Below, one piece after another: positions 43,601-56,100 of a stretch of 64,000 bases of DNA. The notes beneath the pieces are model-generated. The model made no database searches. It was not told the origin of the DNA and saw only the letters and a list, made by a program, of their open reading frames with translations. Numbering within the stretch: position 1 is the stretch's first letter; each line of letters begins with the position of its first letter. The stretch comes from Amborella trichopoda (lineage: Eukaryota > Streptophyta > Magnoliopsida > Amborellales > Amborellaceae), in contig NW_006498608.1 in the NCBI RefSeq assembly GCF_000471905.2, forward strand, positions 6,675,157 to 6,739,156, given 5' to 3'. The position numbers were made by a program, and so were the translations under genes.

Positions 43601-45217
43601 ATAAAGTGCGATAGGCTGATCGGCTCATGTAACCATTTTCCAGAAATAAATATAATTTTAGATAAGAGTACAGGGCATAAATTCATCAAAAATATAGTGA
43701 AAATCAAAGTCTATTACGTTTGAATTGCATAAAGAAGGGACTAGATACTGCAGGACCGTTTACCTTTGGTACAAGTCATAATCACTCTTAGCCATCCACT
43801 CTTAGCCATCTGATGTGAAATCACGCGGTTAGCCATCTGATGTGAAATCACGCGGTTAGGGGTGTGCTTCACAAATTTTGTGAAATACCATTTTTGAACA
43901 ATGAATTAGGTATATAGCACAGTCCCCCATCTAATGGATTTCACATCTAACGGTTAACAGTAATTGTGACCCCCTCGTAACATAGATATACAAGTCTTAT
44001 CGTCATATCCATGTTTATTCTATTTTTTGCAAATATAGATATTTTTTATATTTTTTCCTCTCCAAGTTTCTTAAATTTCTCCAATTATTATTATTTTTTT
44101 ATTTTGAAAAGAAATTTTAGGCCATTACCTGTAAAAGCAATAAAGTCTGGTCTCTCTTCTCTCACTATTCTTCTAAAGAAATCCGAAGTGTTAAGATCGG
44201 TACAGTAATGAAACTCAAAGGGCAAAACGTCTCTGCATCTGCTCATTACCCCATTTGCAAAATGCATATCAGCAACCTGCGCATTCATCAAAACGCTATC
44301 CAGTGAATATTTCAGTGAAATTTCACTGAAATTTTAAGGATAAAAAAATTCTCACTGAAATTTTTGAAGATCTAAGTAAGAACAATAACAATTGCTAAAA
44401 TTGTTAGCAACTTCTTTCCATGGTTTGAAGTTTTCAACAACTCAAGCAGAGGAAATCAATTCTGCTAAAAAAATTCAAAGGTCAAAAGCAAGATGAAAAT
44501 TTAAAATCTCAACAAAAAATAATTGAAATCTACTGAAATTTTCAATAACTGAATCAAAGAAAATGAAATCTACTGAAAGTTCAAAGATCAGAGCAAGAAA
44601 ACCGTAATGTCCTCATCTTTTCAAAGCTCAAACAGAGATACGAATCCAAGGAAGCAAAATCCACTGAAAGTGTCAAAACATCAAAGCAAAAAAACCAAAA
44701 TCCACAGAAACTTCGGAGCTCAAAAAAAAAAAGGGAAATCTATTGAAAGTTTCAACAACTGATGCAGACAAGAAAAAAATCTGATGAATTTTTCATAGCT
44801 TAAAGCAGATAATCTACAACCTCCAAAGCAGCATAATGAAACAATGCCACAACTTTCATACCTCAAAGAGAGAAACGAATCCAAGGAAAACGAAATGCTA
44901 CGAATCTCTCAAACCGCAAAGCATAAAAACAAAAACCCGTGGAAACTTTCATCAATTGAAGCCCAAAAAAATACGAAATCAACTGAAATTCTCAGAGGAA
45001 GAAGGTGATAATAAACCTGCAGAATCTTGAAGGTGCCTTGCGAGTTGAAACGAAGGGGAAGAGTGGCCGATCTTTTGATCTTGACGGCGTGATTCCCTAT
45101 AAAAAGACGCCCAAAAATCGTATGAATAACGAGTAAAGTTGCATAGATGAAGAGAAGGTAAATGAGAAGGTGGAGTATAGGTCTCGGATCGCATTTTCTG
45201 AGCTTATTTCTACACAT
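40663..45217 (-). CDS. PAP28: Purple acid phosphatase 28-like protein
   Basis: Four coding exons on the minus strand: 45217-45017, 44276-44129, 42506-42085, 41115-40663; 407 residues. The N-terminus has a hydrophobic segment (about residues 14-36), a signal anchor. The metallophosphoesterase motifs are in order: VADMHF (motif I), TGDNIFG (II), GNHDQE (III), FFHIPIPE (IV) and GHDHTND (V). FCYGGGFGYHGYG and KTWKRLDD near the end are characteristic of the PAP28/PAP29/PAP16 group, which databases often label probable inactive purple acid phosphatase. The family cleaves phosphate monoesters with a two-metal centre. In motif II the usual tyrosine that colours classic purple phosphatases is phenylalanine, so activity is uncertain. 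Exon 4's acceptor (TACTGACAG|GAC) was chosen because it restores the frame just after an in-frame stop. Exon phases all agree. Confidence 0.92.
41735..41995. repeat. Exact-period tandem, 3 x 87 bp, in PAP intron 3
   Basis: Three consecutive 87-base units start at 41735, 41822 and 41909 and differ at only a few positions. Because 87 is a multiple of three, open frames run through all units on both strands; the repeated peptide on the plus strand includes YLGYVEVFIKQRDVAIIPS. They lie inside an intron, so the frames are probably incidental. Confidence 0.92.
42756..42905. mobile_element. Small MITE in PAP intron 2 (family A)
   Basis: The start ACCATTACCCTTGGTATTAGC and the end block GATTTCACATCCAACAAGTAAGAGTAATTGCGACC match in arrangement the element at 43768-43985, with GATTTCACATCTAACGGTTAACAGTAATTGTGACC. 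There is no ORF. Confidence 0.45.
43329..43632. mobile_element. MITE-like element in PAP intron 2 (family B)
   Basis: The left end ATGAGCCAATCGG and the right end CTGATCGGCTCAT are inverted copies. The interior is about 300 bp with a 29-base T run and no credible gene. The start CATATGAGCCAATCGG also occurs at 9785, at the end of the long-TIR MITE. Confidence 0.5.
43768..43985. mobile_element. Small MITE in PAP intron 2 (family A, second copy)
   Basis: Left AATCACTCTTAGCCATC...GATGTGAAATC and right GATTTCACATCTAACGGTTAACAGTAATT form a terminal inverted repeat of about 30 bp. The left end contains an internal tandem duplication of GCCATCTGATGTGAAATCAC (about 43806-43858). Confidence 0.55.
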
Positions 45218-48200
45218 TTGATTGTTTGATTTTTAGAGAGAGAGAGAGTTTGATGGTTCGAAAATCAGACAGAATATGGGTTAAAATGAAGAATCCATTC
45301 CCCCGAGAAACTAGGAATCTACGTTAACGAAAGCGCGAAAGATTTCGTGGTCCCGCGTGAGCAAATACACTAGGGTTGGCAATGGACTCGGACCCTATGT
45401 GGAACCCGAGAGGTAGACCCGATCCTGATATGCGTAGGGGTCTTGGATCCGAATACTATTCGACTCCAGGTTTATTTTCCGGTTCCAAATAAGCGAAATA
45501 TATTTAAATATAATTTAATATATCTTTGCATTAAGTGAATTTTCATTTTTTATGTATACTCAATCTTTGCAAAATCGAACCGGAATAGTTAATCGGACAT
45601 GAGTCTGGGCATGGCCTAACCAATAAATCGGCTGATTCAACCGCTATAATCGGGCAAGTCCTAGGCGGTAAAAAAAATGTTAAAAAACATACAAAAAAAT
45701 CTATTAAAATAAGAAAAAATATAAAAAATGATTAAAACAAAACACTTTCAAATCAAGTTGAAAATTAATGAAAAAAAATGGATTTTAACCCATGTTATAT
45801 TTTCCATGGGCTACTTTTAAAATTTTCTAAAAAAGATGAAAAAATATAAAAGTGAGTATTAATGACCAAAACAATTTTTAATCTTTAACATAATGTAAAG
45901 AATATTTAAAAATGCATTACAAATCAAATTCCTTATTTTTGAGAATTTATATACATTTTTTTTAAAAAAAAATTCCGGTTGATCCCCTAACTGCCCAAAA
46001 CCGGAACCAGCCAGTTCCAATCTTATCGGGTGGTTTGCAGTTAGATTGGGCAATTCTATGAACAATGGTTTAATTGCAGCAATTTATTTTTTTGATATAT
46101 TAATCATACAAGTATATTGTATTCTTAAGAAAATAATAATCTCTTGGCACTAAATATATTTAATACTATTAATTTCAATAATAATTATTGACTTATTATA
46201 AAATATATACTAATATAATACTACAATTCTCCCACGTTTTTCTCTCTATCTCTCTCTTCACTAATATTCTCAAGTACCAACCTCTCTCCTAATAAATCAA
46301 ATTTCCTAAAACAATTATCCTATCTTCTCTCTCCTAATAAATCTCCCCTTCTTTCTACGATTTTCTGTATCTTCTCTCTCCTCACAATTATTCTCACGTA
46401 AATCCACTCTCTTTCTTTCCTAATAGATCAACTTTTAAAAAAGTTATCTACCTCTCTTCCACATTTCAAAATTCTCTCTTTATAGCTTCCATTTACACAT
46501 ATTATACTTTATTTTTTTTATATTTCAATAAAAACTTTAAATTATATTGTAGAAATAACAACCTCAAAATACAAGTTGCATTAGCAAATAAAAAATAAAA
46601 AATTATAGTATCACTATAATTAGTAATTGAAAAAAGAAAAGAAAAGAAAGCTCTTCCGATTTGCTTTTATTTATTTATGTTTTGCTTTTTCTATTCCTTT
46701 CATTTTCTATCTGTACTTTTTTTTATTTATAATTTTCAAATTTCAAAATAAAATTTCAAAAAAAGAAAAAATATTTTTACCATCATAAAAGGAGGAAAAA
46801 TAAATAATACCAACACTATGATTAATTATGATTGTAATAGATACATGTTTATTATGGTTTTATTATATGTATCACGTAATATATTTTTGTATTTTCATAT
46901 TATCTAATTTTTTAAATAATTTTTACTTAAAATGAATAATATATGTATTTTGTAATTAAAAATAATTAATAACATATTAACAATACAAATTATATAAATT
47001 AATAATATAGTAGAACATATAATGCTAAATAAAAAAAAGAAAAAGATAATTTCTTTATTGTTTTTCATTTTTGCATCTTTAGTTTTGTTAATTTATCAAA
47101 ATAATACTAACTTATAAATAACTAATATATATATATATATAATATAATATAAGTAAAATTAATTTAGTGACTAATATAAGTAAAACCAACAAAAATATAA
47201 TAAGGAAATTTTTGGGCTTTAATTTGACCCATAAGTAAGGAGAATGCATTAAATTACAATAAAAAAAAAATATTTTTGTATTCACTAAATTGTTTCTCAA
47301 TTATTTTTATCAAATAAGACAAAGTAGGTTTTTTTTCTCTCTAGAATTATGTAAAGATGGATCTAGAAGCTCTCTCTCTATAATCGAAAGTCATTTTAAA
47401 ATATTAATTAGAATAAAAATTTATTTTTATAATTAATAATCAATCTCTTGTAAAACGAACGTGCATATCACTAGTTAGCCATAATGCCTCTATTTTGGAT
47501 TTTGGATCTTGAAAATGATATTTTGATATTTTTGCCCTTACATTTGCATGTTCTGAGTTCCAAATAAAAAATATGTATTTTTCATTCACATATGAGCCGT
47601 GTAAAAATATTTTCACATGATAAAACTTCCCCTTGCAAGTTCTGTGTTCCAAATAAAAAATATATATTTTTCATTAAAGGCACATTTGATTCGTGTAAAA
47701 ATATGCTCTAAGGTCTCTCATTCTCGGCGCTCTTTTAGAAATAAAAAAATATAAAAAAATGATCAAATAAGCCCAATAAAAAATTTCTTAGACGTCATGG
47801 TACAACGTATGGCACAAGCAAGACCAGACTCACGGTTTGGTTTGAGAACTTTTTAATCAAGAAGTAAATGATTTTATTGTATGCTTCTAATTATATATTT
47901 TTCCAAATTTATATAGTTGATAGTTAAATTATTTGGATAAATTCTCCTAAATTTAAGGCATCTCTCTTTCTCTGTCTCTGTGATTCTCTAGATACACATT
48001 GATCGATACCTAAATTTAATATATCTCATTGCCCCATTCATTCCTGTTCTTGCTGAAGCCAATTTCCAGGCAGAAGAAAAAGAATGTACTATAGACAATA
48101 GTTTGAAAAGAACCGAAAAAGAAAAAGAACAGCTAAATGAGATACTTTAATGAAGTAATGAATCCTGGTTATGTCAATCAATACATAATTAATTCACATA

Positions 48201-48853
48201 TCATCCTCAGCATCCAGCTATGATCCATATGATCCAAGAACCCATCTTGAAATACCCCAAAACTGGAGTTTAAATGCCAAAAATCACCCAAGAAATCTTA
48301 GTCAAAACTTTAGAGTAAACCAATGTCAAGGCAAAGTTCTATAGATAACACTTCATTCATTGGCTCATAGGTGCCAACCTGAAATAATTTACATGCAGCC
48401 GATTTGGCCGCCATCTTCGAAGAAAATTCAACTAACAAAAACACATCAGTATTCCTCAACACAAAACTCTATCAAGAAAACTTATTAGTTAGGGTTTCAA
48501 AAAATAGGCCCCCCTTTCTTGAGAGCAATTAATATAAATATAGGTGTGGGTTCAGACACTAAAGTTATCAGAATCCTAAAATGAATGTCTGAGTTCCATA
48601 CTTCTCACACCTGAGACAAAATTGGATTTTCTGATACTTCCGAATAAATCGGGGGATATGTTTTTTCCATTTTTGTCTAATCTACATGTGCATCCTCCCC
48701 TCTTCAACTGTTGGATAAAGGGATACCAATCAAAACGTACACATAATTTTCACAGCAATCCCACAAAAGATTAGCTGAACCAAAAACATAAGAAAAAGGA
48801 GGAAAATGAATCCATAAAGGAATTGATAAACTTGCACATACCAATATGATGGA
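45218..48853. other. Intergenic DNA between the PAP and KH genes
   Basis: No gene is recognised. The first 150 bases (GAGA repeat at 45237-45250) should hold the PAP promoter and leader. A GGCAATGGACTCGGACCC start at 45377 matches the end of a family of small repeats also seen near 58430 and 63500. Pyrimidine-rich repeats with CTCTCTCCTAATAAATC lie at 46230-46460. A direct duplication of about 105 bp lies at about 47550-47710 (GTTCCAAATAAAAAATAT, TTTTTCATT, CGTGTAAAAATAT). The end contains the 3' UTR of the KH gene. Confidence 0.5.
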
Positions 48854-49019
48854 TCATGGTGTTGACTGTCCACTAAGAATGAAAGCATGGAGAAGGCTCT
48901 GTGCAGCATGAGTTTGATCAGGGGTTCCTGATATGACTACCAATCCTTCCAAGGCACCAGGTCTTGGATCATGCATGTTCACCTTGGCGCCTGATATCTG
49001 ATCATAGCATTGCAGATTC

Positions 49020-49112
<93 letters not shown>

Positions 49113-50138
49113 GTAGACGTAGTACGAGTACGTAGTACGTACGTACGTACGTACGTACGTACGTACGTACGTACGTACGTACGTACGTACGTACGTACGT
49201 ACGTACNNNNNNNNNNNNNNNNNNNNNNNNNNNNNNNNNNNNNNNNNNNNNNNNNNNNNNNNNNNNNNNNNNNNNNNNNNNNNNNNNNNNNNNNNNNNNN
49301 NNNNNNNNNNNNNNNNNNNNNNNNNNNNNNNNNNNNNNNNNNNNNNNNNNNNNNNNNNNNNNNNNNNTAGAGACGTAGACGTAGACAGTACATAGACAGA
49401 TAAGAGAGAGAGAGAGATGTAAAATTGGCACAAGCAAGCACCTGTCTGATTTGATTTAGATTGCTTCCATTCTCTCCAAAAATTGACCCCATCAAATATT
49501 GAGGGACTACAACTTCTACAGTGGTACTTGTTACGACAGCAGATTGGCTTCCACTGCATAAAGCTATTTATTAGTGAACATGCATAGGAAGGCAGTTCAA
49601 AGAAGGAATAGATTTTAAGAACAGAGATATTCCTGACACACGCCTTATCAGGAATACGTCTCATTCAGTGCAACTAACTGTTTCAGGGCACAAGGTTTAC
49701 AATTGTAGGACCATAATATATTGCAAATCAACAATCTATTACAATGAAGATTTGCATTAAACCAAATGAATAGATTGATCCATTTTTGGATAAAAAACTC
49801 GATACATTGATTTTCAGGAAGCAAATGAAGCAAGCCAGGACCATTCAATCAAAAGAACTGACGTCTAACCACCAATAAGGAGACAAAAAGGGTAATTTAG
49901 CTTGTTTGGGCTTTTTGGGATGAACATAAAGGCTTTGAATCCTTGACCTTCCTTACCCAAACCGATATATATCTACCACTAAGACAATCCAAACCGATAT
50001 ATCTACCACTAAGACGAAGCCTACGAGACCTGTTTACCTAAATAGAAAAACTACAGTTGGCCCGTAGCCAAAGGGCATGGTGCTTTGTGTTTCAATCATT
50101 TGCTTGAAGGTTCAATTTGCATCCTTTCCAATTCACCA

Positions 50139-50186
<48 letters not shown>

Positions 50187-53100
50187 CAATGGCACACATG
50201 ACAGGAACCCCAATGTACAGCTGCAATTGATTCATATGCAGCTGCATGGGATTCATGCTCAGATCATATGCCACTTAATCAGTGATTCAAAAAACAGACC
50301 GCCTAAGCGGTCTAGAAGGCTTGGGCACATCGCCCAGGCCTAGGCGGCTGCCTAGGCGGTACGGAACCCGCCTAGGCGGGCGCCCAGTGCCCAAATCCTG
50401 CGCCCCGCCTAGGCGGCCACCCCGCCCAGAGGCAGAAATTTTTTTTTTTCAAAATTGATAAAAATTAATCAAAACATCACTCATTGATATTAGATTTAAT
50501 TTTTGATGTTTTATAAATCTATTGGGGGGTTTTTTAGAAGATTTAAAGTCCTTAGAAGCATATTTGACTGAGCATCCTTTTTGGATTCGACTGGGCCGCC
50601 TAGGTTCTGGGTGCCCGCTGGGGCGCCTGCCTAGGCGCTGGGCGACCTGGACCCCTAGGCCGCCTAGGACCCGCCTAGCACTTTTTGAAACTATGCATTT
50701 AATACATCTCATGAACCAAACTATATAAAAACAAAGGTTCACTGAAGCCACATATAACAAAATGACAGTTTACCTTCCTAAGCCTGAACCTCTTGGACCA
50801 AGAGGCCTTCCCATATCTGTCACGCCTCTAGGAGTTCCACTGTCCCCTACTGGCTGCACACAAAGCAGCTGTTTTACTTTAATTTTTTCTCTAATAATTA
50901 ATGCCTTTACCACAATTTTGAAAGATAAAATGGAGGAACAAGGCAAACAGATAAAATGGAGGAACAAGGCAAACAGATAAAATGGAGGAACAAGACAAAC
51001 TCTCTTTCCTAAAATACTTGAGACTGACATAGAACTTAAAGGTGCAAAACCCACTATACCTGAGGAGCCCATGCCCTTGGAGAAGGAGGACGATCAAAAG
51101 AGGGACCCAATCCTGACCTCTCACCACGATATAAATATGAATCATTTTCAAAGTGATCCATACTATGATGAGGACGAGGGAATCGTTCGATGTTATTGGA
51201 GAACCCAACTGACGAATACATTCTTGGAGAAGAGGCCATCTCAGGTCTCATTCTATATGGATCATGGGGTGGAGGTGGAATTTCTGATGTAGAAGACATA
51301 AAAGGAGGGCCATGACCAACTCTGGGCTGTGGTTTATTAGGAAAGAGATGATCACGTATCTTGCTCGTGATATGAAATAAAGCATCCTGAACTCCTTGCA
51401 AGCTACCAGTGACCTGCAAACAAATGCAATTGAGAAAATCCATACAAAAGAAAAGAAAATGCTTACCATCTAATTAGCCTTGTCCATTTACCCCACGCAT
51501 CCACCTACCATAAAAAGTGTGCTTGTTTAACTGAAATTTGGCCAGAAGCTGGAATACCTTTCAGCCCCACTCAAAACCGACAAGAATTGGAAGTTATGGA
51601 CCTCAGAACAATGATCCACTGGATTTACATTGTCAAAAAAAAAAACTGATCCACTGGATTTTTGACAATTTCAAGGGAATAGAAATCGTCACTTTTTATA
51701 CTGCAGGAGCCTATAATTAAATATTTTAAAACAAACAGCTAGTTTGACAGTTAGGAGGTTAGAAAATTATAAAAATGTAATCATCCCCAATAAAATTTCG
51801 CAACAATTACAGTTATAAAGACACAAGGTGGTTAGAGAAAGATGCATGTAACCCTCTATGGAAACCAAGCATGCCACGTTAAGAGAGAGACCTAAGTGAA
51901 CAAGTTATCAAATATCAATGCCCCAAACATAAAAAAGCACGCTGATAGAATTGTGAAATAATTGATTATCTACAATTGATAACTAAAACAACTGATTGAA
52001 CATTTACTGACAAAAACAAAATAAAAACCTAATCGACTTGCTCATGCAAAGAGCCAGAAAAAATATTTATAAAATAAAAGATAAAAGTAGCTATATTAAC
52101 TCACCTGGACTAGTTCGTCATTTGCTGAAGCACATTTTGGCACTTGGTCTTTCACGAAAATACGTATACTTGTTCCTGTAACTCTTCTCATTTCAGCTAT
52201 GATTGCCCCTCCCTTTCCTAGCACACAACCGACCTGGTTTGAAGGAACAAGGAGCTTTGCAGAAACCATAGCACCTTTCTCCATAACCAAGGACTCTGAA
52301 ATCCTGGTTTGGACACGAATAACAGCATCTTGTGCAGGAGACCGCTGTGATTCTGAATTCTGCATAAACATCCATGTAATCAAAAGATGAATTCATAGGA
52401 ATCCAAAATAACCAAATAACACTTCATGTAATCAAAAGATGAATTCATAGGAATCCAAAATAACCAAATAACACTTATTCCTCATAACTTTGTTATTAAA
52501 AAAAATAAAAAACCTTATTCCTCATAAGTCCAAGAAAGGGCTTCCAATGCTTCCACCTGCCCATGGCGCCTAGAGAATATTTTTCAGCAAATTTCTTTTT
52601 TGCAGGCATATACGCAACTCCTTTCAGCATACCTGGCAAGAGGCAAATTCTACAGCAGATCTACTAGCAAAGAGGGTGCAGCTAGTGTCTCTGGTCGGAC
52701 CTAATAGCATTTTTTGGAGCTCAGTTCCACAGTTTACTTTTTTGCTTCTCTTTTGAGTGCACAGTGCCATTTTTTGCTTCTCTTTTGAGTGCACAGTGCC
52801 ATTTTTTTGTATGTGATCTTTGAAATGCACCCAACTTTTGAACCCCACTAGACAAGTTGTAATTTTTGTTTATAGCAATACAATCATACTGTCAACATTT
52901 CAAAAAATAAGGGTCCAAGCCTGTAGGAACAACCGCAATAAACAGTTTTCTAACCAATGTTATCAGATTCACCTATGTCAAATTCTCTCCAAATAAAATG
53001 CTATAACCCACACTTCACTTCGGCACATCCTTCAAAGTCTTTAGTTTCAGGCCCGAAACCGAAGCAAAGCAAATCACAGCAGTCAATTTAAATATATCGT

Positions 53101-56100
53101 TAAAAATTTCAAAAATCTACTGATATATTTAAAACTTCATCAAAATGCCACAACTTATTGAAAATTTCATGAGAATGCCTCCCATATTACCCAAAATTTC
53201 AGACACATACCAATATCATATCCAAAACCTTTGAAAAAATTAACATTATAGATTAAAATTTTTAAGAAAATCCTAGATATACAAAGGTTCTTTTAATTTT
53301 TTAAATATTACATGCAAATACTTCCCCTGAATCTGCTGAAGAGCTGAAGCACTTCCCTTTGCCAGCCAAAATGAATAAACCCCAAAGTGAATATAATAAT
53401 ATTGTTTCTAATATATTTCCCAATATTTAATAACCTCTAAATCTAATACTTCTACCAAATTAGTCGGAAGCAGCACACCATTCTATGATGTATAACATAT
53501 AATCTCTAGTTTCAAATAATTCAAAAATTTAAACAACATCACAAAAAAAAAACGGGACATAAATTATTAATATTTTTTTACAAGTTATTATCAGTATTTT
53601 TGCTTTCATATTTTTTGTAAACTGTATAGTATAAGAAATACAGCTAAAAGACAAATTAGAAAAAGAGCAACACTAGGTATTTACAGTTGGAAGGGATAAA
53701 ATACAATGTGTATCATATTAGAAGGGATAACTTTCCAAGAAAGCTGATGAATTCTAAATGGTGACCAATCCATCAAAGACATAAATTATTAGATAATCGA
53801 TTGCAAGTACAAATTGGGCTCTATCACTTGGAAATATCACTAAAAGTACTACAAGCTTTAGGCGCAGAAAACATACACACCTCCCATGCTGATACAACAA
53901 TGACCCGCTCATCGCATTCTGGAACTGCATCAGCAATCCTGATCAAAGCACCAGTCTCACTCTGCAAAGTTCGTACAATGGAGCCTCCTCTGCCAATAAC
54001 ACTACCAACCTTGTCATTTGCACACAATAAACGGAACACGACCTCATCATCTTGAACCTTTCTAAGGCCATGTCCCACAGTCTCTTGTCCTGATAGTGGA
54101 GGATGGTTCCTTGATAGATATTCGAAGGGAGGAGCTCCAGGACCATATGATGGAGCCCTAGAAGCGAATGGGCCTGGTTGAGCATGAGAACCTGAACCAT
54201 GACCCAGCGATGCTAATGGCTTACCAGAAGAAAAGTTGGATGCATCCGATTTTGGGTTATCCTGGAGACAACTTGAAACAGAAAGAAGGGCTTTCTTTAC
54301 AGACGCAATGCTCCCTATAATCTGCCAAGAAACCGAAAAGCTAATGAGTAAATTCTAAATTCTTAGATTTTTATATCCACCACAAAAACTCGATCAGGAA
54401 GTCTATGCTTCAAATGCATAATATGAATTGCATGAATTCATAAAATATATATCCTACGCTTAGCCAAACTCCAGATAAGAGCAGAATTAAAGGATTCCAA
54501 CAAACGAATTATCAATTAGAAAGAGAACTAAAAGAAAAAGTACTAACGCCAAACGTTGATCCACTTGTACGCATACTACCCCTCTTCATTAATGCGCAAT
54601 ACAGGTTTCCATTTCGATAAGGCTAAGAATAAAAAATCACATTCTTTAGCTAAGGAGGAGAGTATACATATGAAGAGCTAAGAATAAAAAATCACATTCT
54701 TTAGCTAAGGAGGAGAGTATACATATGAAGAGCTATAGATGTGAGTTGGGGACGGGCGGGATGTGTGGGGAATGTTTTGAGGCCAAACTCATAGTAAGCG
54801 AGATAATAGCAAGAAATGGATTTTGGGAATGTTTTGAGGCCAAACTGAGAATGATATCAATTTCATTGTGATTGAATGTTCTTAGCTTCACAGTCACATC
54901 ATCAAACATGATGGTGAAGAAATTTACATAATCACACGATCTTCAATGTTGAATGAGAAGATTCGAGCCATCCCGCGAGGACCTACTTCATGTGCATTCC
55001 GCAAATAAACTGTTCCTTGAAAGTCACAGAAAAATAGTGGATACTGATAAACCTGAACTCAATATTTCCTACAAGATCCAGTACCCCATCAATCCAATTC
55101 ATAAAGGTTGTATACTAAAATATATAAAGGTTGTATACTAAAAAATATAAAGGTTGTATACTAAACAAATTAGAGGCAAAAGATCAACACTTTAGCCCAA
55201 GCTCCCAAAACAATGTATCTTTGATAAATTAATTGACTATTTGAAACTTCAAAGCAAAAATAAACCTAACATTATTTTGAACCTGAAGTAAGCAATTGAT
55301 CAACCTACAAACAACATTTACAACTTCCTGAGTCAGACCATAATTATTGCAACCTGAAAGAACAGAAATCTATCTCTTGAAGTTCCAAAGAGGATAATAT
55401 GACCCCTCTATGAACTATGGATTTGTTCGCCATCAAAAGCCAAATTCGAGAAGCTAAAAATTCCTGCCCATTCAATTCAACTGCCCCCATAAAACCATAC
55501 AAGCAAAGTAAACGGTCCCTTTCTCTTTGAAACTAAGGAAAGTATGCAATATCTTCCCTCCAATCAACATAGAATGGAACTCAGTGAAAGTTGTCAATGA
55601 TTGCGACCATTGAGCAAATGGGGCATGGGCATTATAACCCAAAAACTAAACCAGACTCCTCTTTCATTTGAAGAAACTAAACTGGTGAGAGCAAGCAGCT
55701 CCATAGAAACCACACAACAAACAATGCAGGTCCTTCAAGTGCAGTAAAACCCAAAAGATTGGGGACATGGAGCAACATGCAATATAATTAAAAACAAAAT
55801 GCTTCAAATTTCAAGGATTCAGGACTACAAAGCTGACAAGGCTCTCCTTTGGAGGTTTGCATGTAACTAAGCCAAATTTCGAAGGGGGTCCAAATATAAA
55901 CATTGCATAATGCTTCAGTTGACAAGGAAATATATTCGACTAAGGGAGTTATTTAGGAAGGCATGCTTGCTACTTGATTATGTGAGAATAAAAGTAGAAG
56001 ATGAGATCACTTATGGGTAGCCTTTTCCATATTGTCTTATTTCCTTTTACTTGATTGTTTGTCATGAAAAAAGACCTTGGGCAGAGGGTATAACAGAGAA

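Noticed and set aside
48854-49664. Long minus-strand frames through the GA/ACGT microsatellites and gap
   Set aside because: They arise from microsatellite and N bases. Only the parts matching KH exons 6 and 7 (49442-49553, 48854-48997) are real coding sequence.
49920-50040. tRNA-like stretch with duplicated ACCGATATATCTACCACTAAGAC
   Set aside because: No cloverleaf with matching arms could be drawn; it is just a short direct duplication.
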